The notes below the pieces were generated by a model. That model did not search any database and was not told the DNA's origin. It saw only the letters and a program-made list of their open reading frames with translations. From Gammaproteobacteria bacterium (GTDB lineage Bacteria; Pseudomonadota; Gammaproteobacteria; Granulosicoccales; Granulosicoccaceae), in contig DOIU01000274.1 in the NCBI GenBank assembly GCA_003511825.1, forward strand, positions 1-5,433: a stretch of DNA of 5,433 nucleotides. Direction: 5' to 3'. This document shows positions 1-4,989 of the stretch, one piece after another. The stretch's first letter is position 1, and every line of letters starts with the position of its first letter. Made by a program: the position numbers and the translations under genes.

Positions 1-15
1 AAATTCAATATCCAT
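1..15 (-). CDS. Possible start of a further leftward gene (partial, 5 codons)
   Basis: Reading leftward, an ATG at 15-13 opens a frame (M-D-I-E-F) that reaches the window edge without a stop. A GGGGA Shine-Dalgarno-like run at 25-21 lies 5 bases upstream, and the start is 15 bases after the stop of the hydrolase gene, which fits a fourth gene in the same operon. Five codons are far too few to identify a product, so this rests only on start and ribosome-site geometry. Confidence 0.3.
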
Positions 16-30
16 CACCGTCCCCGTTGC

Positions 31-573
31 TTAAACACACTTCTCTAACAGATTTTTCAGTACCTGTTTGCCCTCGGGCCAGTCACCTAACCCTGAGCTA
101 GCATTGATATGCCCCACCTTGCCAATGAGACGGAACTCAGCATTGAGCGCACTGGCCTGTTCTTTGGCATGTTCAACCGAGCCATAAGGATCATCGTCAC
201 TCGCGACGACCACCATCGGGCAAGGCTTTTTGATGGGGTGGTCCAGATTGCTGAAGTGCTTCGCCTGCGGCGGGAACTCACTCCCCTGTGTATCCGGAAT
301 GGCGACCAGTAGCGCTGCTGCCAAGCTCGGATGGTGATGCCGTTTTAGCCACTCGGTCAACAAAACACAACCCAAGCTATGCGCAACCACGACGATATCC
401 TCTTCAACCTGGGCTACCGTCGCTTCTAAGTTCGCCAGCCAGGTCTCCATAACGGGGTTGTCCCAATCCGCGTGCTCTACCCATGAGGCGCTCTCAGAAC
501 GCTGCTCATACCACAATCGCTGCCAATGGCCTTCGCCAGAGTTGCCAATGCCTGCGAGGAAAACGTAATGCAT
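31..573 (-). CDS. RBBP9/YdeN-family serine alpha/beta hydrolase
   Basis: A complete 180-residue protein that matches the small single-domain RBBP9/YdeN-type hydrolases in length and layout. The N-terminal strand and loop (YVFLAGIGNSGEGHW, residues 3-17) correspond to the oxyanion-hole region. The nucleophile elbow is AHSLG at 64-68 with Ser66; Ala64 replaces the first Gly of the classical GxSxG, which I believe is tolerated in this family. The probable acid is Asp128 in SDDDPYGS (125-132), and the base is His155 in VGHINASSGLGDWPEG (153-168). The protein has no signal peptide, so it is probably cytoplasmic. The ATG is supported by AAGGG at 587-583, 9 bases upstream. It is the third gene of a leftward operon, 54 bases after the DUF1697 gene. 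Family members act as serine hydrolases on small ester or amide substrates, but the natural substrate is not evident here. The fold and family are secure; the substrate is unknown. Confidence 0.9.
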   Translation of the reverse strand: MHYVFLAGIGNSGEGHWQRLWYEQRSESASWVEHADWDNPVMETWLANLEATVAQVEEDIVVVAHSLGCVLLTEWLKRHHHPSLAAALLVAIPDTQGSEFPPQAKHFSNLDHPIKKPCPMVVVASDDDPYGSVEHAKEQASALNAEFRLIGKVGHINASSGLGDWPEGKQVLKNLLEKCV

Positions 574-582
574 ATACTGACG

Positions 583-587
583 CCCTT
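583..587 (-). promoter_or_regulatory. Ribosome binding site of the alpha/beta hydrolase gene
   Basis: AAGGG on the minus strand lies 9 bases before the ATG at 573. It supports that start and independent translation of the gene despite the 54-base gap after the preceding gene. No convincing promoter or terminator hairpin is visible in that gap (574-627), so cotranscription with the upstream genes is likely. Confidence 0.6.
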
Positions 588-627
588 CGTTCTCAACAAG
601 TCGGTTTTGATGCTGAGCCCGACGTCA

Positions 628-1149
628 CTATGAAACACCTTTGACCATGGACTCAAGCTTATTCACAGTATTTAAATTGCGACCCGTGGCGGCCACCCCC
701 AAGCAGGCTTCAATATTCGCCACCAGCTTCGACCGCCCAATCCCATCGGGTGCATGCAGGTAACACACCTTGCCGTTTATCGCATAACGCTCAGAGGGTA
801 ATGCCATGGGTTGTATTTTATCGTGATTCACTGCGGGTGTGTCTTTGCAGAAGTAGACATGCACAAACTTACCCTCGTACCCTTTGTACGGGTTATTCTG
901 CATCACGGTTTCAAACTCACTGACGGTCAGCACGCAGACTTCAGGTGTAAACCCGAAATGATCCTGCACCAGCGATTTTACGACGCGCTCGGGGTGACTT
1001 TTGCCCTTGAGCACCACATTGCCACTCTGGAGGTAGGTCTTGATCTGCTCAAAGCCGCTGTCCTGCAGCCGCGTTTTCAGCTCGGCCATGGGGAGCTTGT
1101 TGTTCCCCCCAACGTTGATGCCTCTCAATAATACAATATACGTCTTCAT
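628..1149 (-). CDS. DUF1697 domain-containing protein
   Basis: A complete 173-residue protein, about the usual length for DUF1697. Its hallmarks are all present. LLRGINVGG at residues 7-15 is the N-terminal signature, MAELK follows at 21-25, and YLQSGNVV at 39-46 is the second signature. Near the C-terminus are DGIGRSKL (135-142) and ATGRNLNTVNKL (154-165), the family's T-x-R-N-x-N-T-V-x-K-L block. There is no signal peptide or membrane segment, so it is probably a soluble cytoplasmic protein. The biochemical function of DUF1697 is not established and nothing here assigns one. It begins 7 bases after the stop of the oxidase-fold gene and has only a weak Shine-Dalgarno, which suggests translational coupling to that gene. 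The family call is firm and the role is open. Confidence 0.9.
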   Translation of the reverse strand: MKTYIVLLRGINVGGNNKLPMAELKTRLQDSGFEQIKTYLQSGNVVLKGKSHPERVVKSLVQDHFGFTPEVCVLTVSEFETVMQNNPYKGYEGKFVHVYFCKDTPAVNHDKIQPMALPSERYAINGKVCYLHAPDGIGRSKLVANIEACLGVAATGRNLNTVNKLESMVKGVS

Positions 1150-1156
1150 GGTTATT

Positions 1157-1666
1157 CTAAACAGCGACCTTATGATCGCCCCACAGACCTCGCGTCATTT
1201 CCCCGATCTGTACAGGCTCGACACGATCAAACTCGATATCTCTGACCGTACGCATATCGCGCCACATGCGTTCATGACCTCGAGTAAAGCGCACGGGTTT
1301 GATGCGTTTTTGCCAGCGCGCAATTTCCCGCTCGGTGGCCTCGCGACGTGCTTTTGCCACGCCGTAGAGGCGCACGGCCGGCGGTGACGCAAAGCGCCCC
1401 CCGATCAGCGACTTGAGCCAAAACCAACGGGAACTGTTGACTGCCAAGACACACACTCGATCATTCACGGTGATGTTTTGCGGCAGATGTTGCGTGAACT
1501 GTTCGAAGTAAACGCCCTGCCCAGGCTGGCCCAAGATGAGCGACCCGATCGGCGTGACATGGGGCTCGCCCTCGCGCGTTACTGTCGCGATAGCATAGTG
1601 AAAAGACGTACTGAAAGAGTCTCGAAACAAGCGCTTTATCGCGCCCCAATGCGTCTGAATTTGCAT
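1157..1666 (-). CDS. Pyridoxamine 5'-phosphate oxidase-fold (FMN-binding split barrel) family protein
   Basis: A complete 169-residue protein with the split-barrel pattern of the PNPOx-like superfamily. An early strand pair, FHYAIATVTREGEPHVTPIG (22-41), carries the typical A-T-x-x-x-x-G-x-P-x-V-x-P-I/V layout. It is followed by a strand-loop GVYFEQFTQHLPQNI (51-65), where substrates or FMN phosphate are usually contacted, then VCVLAVN (71-77) and a later strand RLYGVAKA (99-106). The C-terminal third is rich in Arg and Trp (REATEREIARWQKRIK, 108-123). It lacks the C-terminal signature expected of true PdxH, so vitamin B6 synthesis should not be assumed. Relatives bind FMN, F420 or heme, and which applies here cannot be told. 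The start is supported by AGGGGG at 1679-1674, 7 bases upstream. This is the first gene of the leftward three-gene cluster. Confidence 0.8.
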   Translation of the reverse strand: MQIQTHWGAIKRLFRDSFSTSFHYAIATVTREGEPHVTPIGSLILGQPGQGVYFEQFTQHLPQNITVNDRVCVLAVNSSRWFWLKSLIGGRFASPPAVRLYGVAKARREATEREIARWQKRIKPVRFTRGHERMWRDMRTVRDIEFDRVEPVQIGEMTRGLWGDHKVAV

Positions 1667-1673
1667 GTGTTTA

Positions 1674-1679
1674 CCCCCT
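1674..1679 (-). promoter_or_regulatory. Ribosome binding site of the oxidase-fold gene
   Basis: AGGGGG on the minus strand lies 7 bases before the ATG at 1666. It fixes that start and marks the 5' end of the leftward operon. No equally strong site precedes any other candidate start in this frame. Confidence 0.65.
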
Positions 1680-1831
1680 GGTATGAACCCAACTCACGGT
1701 GCATCTCTGCACGTCAAGCACACGCCTCACAGGCGCGGCTCCCACGACGATAAATATGCCTCACAATACCAGAGAGCGTGGGTGGCAACCACCTGTTAAC
1801 GTCATCACACCATCACTGCTCGATGTGTGCA

Positions 1832-1837
1832 TACAAT
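1832..1837 (+). promoter_or_regulatory. Weak candidate -10 element for the lipoprotein gene
   Basis: TACAAT matches the sigma-70 -10 consensus at 5 of 6 bases and lies about 52 bases before the GTG start. The -35 position shows no match worth naming, so the site would need an activator or may be coincidental. Confidence 0.2.
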
Positions 1838-1888
1838 GGCCATCACTTGTGGTAAAAAAGCAGAAACTCCACAAGAGAGTCATGGACA

Positions 1889-2902
1889 GTGACCATGGAA
1901 CATATCACCCGTATCTCCCGCACAGGTGTTCTATTGGCAATAGGCCTCGCATTCATCGGATGCGGTACCGATAGCGATAACGCCGATACAGGCACCCTCT
2001 CCGGTGATTTTCCGTTTGCGAATCTACAACACTGGCAACGCCACGGCGAGCCGGTACTGCGTGATCCTGAACCGGGCGGTGGTTACGAAGTTGCAGCCGA
2101 CCCGCATCCCTTCCGTACCCAAACCGGCTCACTGCGTATGGTGTACAGCGGTCCGCACCCAGACAATGATTACGCGACCATCAAACTCGCGACGGCGAAT
2201 GACCCCACACAATGGTCTGTCGGCCCGGTTCTACTATCAGGCACAAACGCAGGCGGTCTGGACTTGAATAAAGAGACCGCGTTCTACCGACTCGCAACGT
2301 CAGGCAAACACCAGATTTACTACATTGGCTACGAGGACGGCGCTGTGTATCACTCACAGATATTCATGGCGGAGGCTGACACCCTGGAAGGCCCCTACCG
2401 TCTGCCAACAGCGCCCATCGTGCCCACGTCTGTGCAGGACGGGTTTGAGGTGAAAACAATCACCTCTCCCTCCATCGTTGAACACGACGGCCAGCTCTAC
2501 ATGGCCTACTGTGCCTGGGACGGTTTCCCCGACCCCACTGCTGTCCAGGTACACGGCGCCATCTCGAACGACGATGGCCAAACCTGGAATCGCATTGGCG
2601 AGGTCAACGCGCCGGTCTGTATGGAAGGCGCATTCAGCAAAGGTCCGGATGGGAAATTCTATGCCGTAGCGCAAGCCGAGGGCGGGTTGACACTCGGCCG
2701 CAGCGATGTGCCGTTTCCGGACGCGGGCTACGAGATGTTGGCCCAGCCGGTGATGACGCCCGCAGGCGCACCCTGGGAAGTCGATGAACTGAACACACCG
2801 CAGATCTTTTTTGAGGGGAGCACTGCATACTTGTACTACAGCGGTGCGGATTTCTCTAAGGGCTGGTGGATCATGTTGGCCACCACAGACCTAGAAGAAT
2901 AG
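1889..2902 (+). CDS. Lipoprotein with five-bladed beta-propeller, GH43/GH32-like, one Asp-box
   Basis: A 337-residue protein. The GTG at 1889 is preferred because AAGAGAG (1873-1879) lies 9 bases upstream; an in-frame ATG at 1895 is the alternative. An N-terminal lipoprotein signal (hydrophobic 14-23) ends in a lipobox, FIGC, with Cys25. Gly at +2 predicts no inner-membrane retention, so it is probably outer-membrane anchored. After an Asp/Ser/Thr-rich linker (26-40) come five evenly spaced propeller strands: LRMVYSG (82-88), QIYYIGYEDG (142-151), QLYMAYCAWDG (202-212), KFYAVAQAEGG (256-266) and AYLYYSG (313-319). SNDDGQTW (226-233) is a perfect Asp-box as in sialidases. By position, Asp71 (ADP) and Glu246 (MEGAF) could be the base and acid of a GH43-like active site, but the second expected Asp reads Ser193 (TSPS). 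Carbohydrate binding or cleavage is plausible; the substrate is unknown. It is monocistronic and converges on pncB. Confidence 0.75.
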   Translation: MTMEHITRISRTGVLLAIGLAFIGCGTDSDNADTGTLSGDFPFANLQHWQRHGEPVLRDPEPGGGYEVAADPHPFRTQTGSLRMVYSGPHPDNDYATIKLATANDPTQWSVGPVLLSGTNAGGLDLNKETAFYRLATSGKHQIYYIGYEDGAVYHSQIFMAEADTLEGPYRLPTAPIVPTSVQDGFEVKTITSPSIVEHDGQLYMAYCAWDGFPDPTAVQVHGAISNDDGQTWNRIGEVNAPVCMEGAFSKGPDGKFYAVAQAEGGLTLGRSDVPFPDAGYEMLAQPVMTPAGAPWEVDELNTPQIFFEGSTAYLYYSGADFSKGWWIMLATTDLEE

Positions 2903-2918
2903 GATGGTAAATGCTCCA

Positions 2919-4208
2919 TTATACAAGCAGCTCACCAACACTTTGCGCCCCGGCACCAAAGACACGTGTGTAGCGCGCAATTTCCGCTTCTGACCCCATG
3001 GCTTTGTGAATATTATCGCTGAGCTTCACCGTTGAGCGTCCATTGGCCTCAAACGCTTTGCACACCAGCGAAAACGGGTCCAAAGCGTCGCCCCAGAGCC
3101 CACGAAAGTCATTGGTGAGCAAGGTTCCCCAGCCGAAGCCCAGGCGCACTTTGCCATGGTATTGGTGGTAGAGCTGCTCAATTTCATCCACATCCAGGCC
3201 ATCAGAGAAGATCAGCAGTTTTTCGCGCGGGTCTTCACCATGGTGTTGCCACCACGCGATGGCCAGTTGGGCGCCAGCGTCAGGGTCGCCGCTGTCAACG
3301 CGAATGCCTGTCCATTTGGCGAGCCAAGGCGGTGCGTTTTTGAGGAAGTTTTCGGTGCCATAGGTGTCGGGTAATACAATACGCAGATTGCCATCGTAGT
3401 CCTGCTGCCAATGCTCCAGCACTTGATACGGTGCATCGGCGAGCGTGGCATCGTCATCAGCGAGTGCGGCGTAGACCATCGGCAACTCATGCGCATTGGT
3501 ACCAATCGCCTCCACCTCGCGGCGCAGTGCGATCAAGCAATTGGAGGTACCGAGAAATCGCTCACCCAGCCCCTCAATCATGGACTGCACGCTCCAATCC
3601 TGCCACAAAAATCCGTGGCGACGCCGCGTGCCAAAATCCGCAATCCGCAAGTCCGGCAGCTGACGCAAGCGTTCAATCTTTTCCCACAGATGTGTGGTCG
3701 CGCGGGCGTAAAGGACTTGTAAATCAAACTTGGCCATGTGGCTCAGCACCGCGCGTGAGCGCAACTCCGACACAATCGCCAGCACCGGCATCTCCCACAT
3801 CATGGCCTCGTGCCAACGCCCCCGCGCGGTGAACTGGTATTGGTCACCCGTCTTGCTGAGTTCGTACTCGGGCAAACGAAATCCCTCAAACCAGTCGATA
3901 AACGCCGGGCTGAACATGCGCTGCTTGCCGTAGAAGGTATTGCCGCGCAACCACGTGATCTCACCACGACTGAGCGCGATGTCACGCGCGTGCTCTAGCT
4001 GTGCACGCAGCTCGTCTTCATCGATCAACTCGGAGAGTGCCACGTGGCTCGAACGATTGTGCAAAGCAAACGCCACCCTGACGTCGGCGTGACGCTTATG
4101 GATGAGCTGCGCCATCAGCAGTTTGTAGAAATCCGTATCCAGCAGCGAGCGGATGATCGGGTCAATTTTCCATTTGTGATCATAGACCCGCTGCGCGATA
4201 TCGATCAT
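2919..4208 (-). CDS. pncB: Nicotinate phosphoribosyltransferase
   Basis: A complete 429-residue cytoplasmic enzyme, somewhat longer than the roughly 400 residues of enteric PncB. It joins nicotinate to PRPP, coupled to ATP hydrolysis, giving nicotinate mononucleotide for NAD synthesis. The N-terminal SLLDTDFYKLLMAQ (21-34) is the family signature. ADFGTRRRHGF (190-200) forms part of the active site. GTNAHELPM (236-244) carries His240, which corresponds to the His phosphorylated during catalysis in Salmonella and yeast enzymes. DTYGTENFL (281-289), GIRVDSGDP (301-309), FSDGLDVD (334-341) and GFGWGTLLTND (357-367) complete the phosphate and PRPP-binding blocks. The start codon overlaps the pncA stop (ATGA), and GAGGT at 4219-4215 lies 6 bases upstream inside pncA, so the two are translationally linked. 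The gene ends 16 bases from the convergent lipoprotein gene. All key motifs are intact. Confidence 0.97.
   Translation of the reverse strand: MIDIAQRVYDHKWKIDPIIRSLLDTDFYKLLMAQLIHKRHADVRVAFALHNRSSHVALSELIDEDELRAQLEHARDIALSRGEITWLRGNTFYGKQRMFSPAFIDWFEGFRLPEYELSKTGDQYQFTARGRWHEAMMWEMPVLAIVSELRSRAVLSHMAKFDLQVLYARATTHLWEKIERLRQLPDLRIADFGTRRRHGFLWQDWSVQSMIEGLGERFLGTSNCLIALRREVEAIGTNAHELPMVYAALADDDATLADAPYQVLEHWQQDYDGNLRIVLPDTYGTENFLKNAPPWLAKWTGIRVDSGDPDAGAQLAIAWWQHHGEDPREKLLIFSDGLDVDEIEQLYHQYHGKVRLGFGWGTLLTNDFRGLWGDALDPFSLVCKAFEANGRSTVKLSDNIHKAMGSEAEIARYTRVFGAGAQSVGELLV
4205..4208 (-). other. ATGA stop-start overlap joining pncA to pncB
   Basis: On the minus strand the pncA stop TGA (4207-4205) and the pncB start ATG (4208-4206) share bases. 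This four-base overlap usually means one transcript and coupled translation, keeping the two consecutive enzymes of the salvage route in step. Confidence 0.9.
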
Positions 4209-4798
4209 GCCACCACCTCGACGCCATGCTTGCGCATCTCGCTAAGCGCTGCGTCCAGCGAGCCGTCCAAGTTTATCGCGCGCGTTAATGGCAATAGCAA
4301 TCGCACCTCAAAGCCGCACTTGGCGCCATCAATGGCTGACCACGCCACGCAAAAGTCCGTGGCCAAGCCAACAAAGTCCAACGACGTCACACCGCGATCA
4401 CGCAAGTACCCATCGAGGCCGGTGGGCGTGGTTTTATCGTTCTCAAAAAAAGCGGAGTAGCTATCAATGTCTGCGCGAAAGCCTTTGCGAATGATGAGGT
4501 CTGCCCGGCTCTGATCAAGCGCGGGATGAAAGGCCGCACCCGAGGAGCCAATAACGCAATGACGCGGCCACAACACCTGGGAGCCATAGGCCACCTCAAT
4601 GACGGAAAAAGGCGCAGCGTTCTGATTATCCGCAAAACTGATGTGTTCGGGCGGGTGCCAATCTTGTGTGAAAATGACGCCGTCATAGTCGCCCATGATC
4701 GGGTTGATTAAGGCGGGTAGCTCATCCCCGCCCGCCACCGCCAGGGCCCCACCGGGACAAAAGTCGTTCTGCACATCAACGACCACTAAGACTCTCAT
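4205..4798 (-). CDS. pncA: Nicotinamidase (possibly also pyrazinamidase)
   Basis: A complete 197-residue cytoplasmic isochorismatase-fold hydrolase that deamidates nicotinamide to nicotinate and ammonia, feeding the neighbouring PncB. The catalytic triad is visible: Asp8 in VVDVQNDFCPGG (6-17), Lys105 in IRKGF (103-107) and Cys150 in GLATDFCV (144-151). The metal-site residues also appear intact: Asp46 and His48 in TQDWHP (44-49), His52 in PEHISF (50-55) and His80 in WPRHCV (77-82). The A146-T147 pair matches the conserved cis-peptide region before the catalytic Cys. The start is fixed by a strong GAGGAG at 4810-4805, 6 bases upstream. It is the first gene of the pncA-pncB operon, transcribed divergently from the cupredoxin gene. 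Nothing is missing or degraded, and length is normal for the family. Confidence 0.97.
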   Translation of the reverse strand: MRVLVVVDVQNDFCPGGALAVAGGDELPALINPIMGDYDGVIFTQDWHPPEHISFADNQNAAPFSVIEVAYGSQVLWPRHCVIGSSGAAFHPALDQSRADLIIRKGFRADIDSYSAFFENDKTTPTGLDGYLRDRGVTSLDFVGLATDFCVAWSAIDGAKCGFEVRLLLPLTRAINLDGSLDAALSEMRKHGVEVVA

Positions 4799-4804
4799 GT
4801 GACT

Positions 4805-4810
4805 CTCCTC
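4805..4810 (-). promoter_or_regulatory. Strong ribosome binding site of pncA
   Basis: GAGGAG on the minus strand, 6 bases before the ATG at 4798. It lies one base downstream of a perfect inverted repeat (4812-4828), so hairpin formation or protein binding there could affect access to it. Confidence 0.75.
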
Positions 4811-4811
4811 T

Positions 4812-4828
4812 CACTGCGAACCGCAGTG
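4812..4828 (-). promoter_or_regulatory. Perfect 7-bp inverted repeat in the pncA leader
   Basis: The arms CACTGCG and CGCAGTG are exact reverse complements separated by three bases. In the pncA transcript this would form a GC-rich stem-loop ending one base before the GAGGAG ribosome site. It has no following T-run, so it is not a classical terminator. It could be a repressor operator or a translation-modulating hairpin. I cannot match it to a known NAD-regulator site (NrtR, NadR, NiaR, NadQ) from memory. Confidence 0.5.
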
Positions 4829-4873
4829 CGCGAATCTGTGTACCGTGGAATCGCATGATACGTCCAAGGGCCA

Positions 4874-4884
4874 TGGCTTAGCCA
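4874..4884. repeat. Short palindrome near the predicted pncA transcription start
   Basis: TGGCT-T-AGCCA is a perfect 5-bp inverted repeat around a single central base. It lies just downstream of the candidate minus-strand -10 element, where a repressor could act. Such short repeats also occur by chance, so functional status is uncertain. Confidence 0.25.
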
Positions 4885-4887
4885 GCG

Positions 4888-4916
4888 ATAAAACGCGACG
4901 CGACAACCGCGATCAA
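4888..4916 (-). promoter_or_regulatory. Candidate sigma-70 promoter for pncA-pncB
   Basis: On the minus strand, TTGATC (4916-4911) and TTTTAT (4893-4888) are separated by 17 bases, each matching the consensus at 4 of 6 positions. This would place transcription start near 4880 and give a leader of about 80 bases containing the 4812-4828 inverted repeat. The match is only moderate. Confidence 0.25.
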
Positions 4917-4919
4917 GCT

Positions 4920-4948
4920 TTGCCATCGACCTGCAAGGGGTTCAAAAT
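4920..4948 (+). promoter_or_regulatory. Candidate promoter for the cupredoxin gene
   Basis: TTGCCA (4920-4925) and CAAAAT (4943-4948) are 17 bases apart, each a 4-of-6 match to the sigma-70 consensus. The implied leader is about 35 bases. It lies almost back to back with the candidate pncA promoter, as expected in a divergent spacer, but the match is weak. Confidence 0.25.
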
Positions 4949-4989
4949 GGGGCTGCAACCACATCAGAAATCAGGCTTTGAGAACGCGT

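Larger units (their letters stand above)
1667..1888. promoter_or_regulatory. Divergent intergenic region between the leftward operon and the lipoprotein gene
   Basis: A 222-base spacer from which transcription must leave in both directions. It contains three perfect short inverted repeats: GTGCA-TCTC-TGCAC at 1699-1712, CGCCT-CAC-AGGCG at 1723-1735 and GGTGG-CAA-CCACC at 1781-1793. The first two lie in the likely 5' leader of the leftward operon. On the plus strand, TACAAT at 1832-1837 is a fair -10 candidate for the lipoprotein gene, but no good -35 lies at the right distance. On the minus strand I found no convincing promoter pair. Open frames crossing the region have no ribosome site or recognisable product, so I treat it as non-coding. 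Confidence 0.5.

Noticed and set aside
1157..1666. True PdxH (pyridoxamine 5'-phosphate oxidase) as the product
   Set aside because: The split-barrel pattern is present, but the protein is short and lacks the C-terminal signature expected of PdxH. Only the superfamily call is supported.
1699..1974. Plus-strand open frame crossing the 1667-1888 spacer into the lipoprotein gene
   Set aside because: It runs in a different frame from the lipoprotein and has no family features. The lipoprotein signal and blade motifs are in the other frame.
1889..2902. Sialidase, suggested by the Asp-box
   Set aside because: There is one Asp-box only, five rather than six blade motifs, and no visible FRIP motif or arginine triad.
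3431..3832. Open frame of 133 codons on the plus strand inside pncB
   Set aside because: The protein is a low-complexity Arg/Pro/Ser/Ala sequence antisense to well-conserved pncB motifs. It has no ribosome site.
4044..4460. Open frame of 138 codons on the plus strand spanning the pncA-pncB junction
   Set aside because: It is antisense to two intact enzymes and has no recognisable domain or Shine-Dalgarno.
4812..4828. Rho-independent terminator
   Set aside because: The stem is followed by a purine-rich ribosome site on the minus strand and by mixed sequence on the plus strand, with no T-run on either side.
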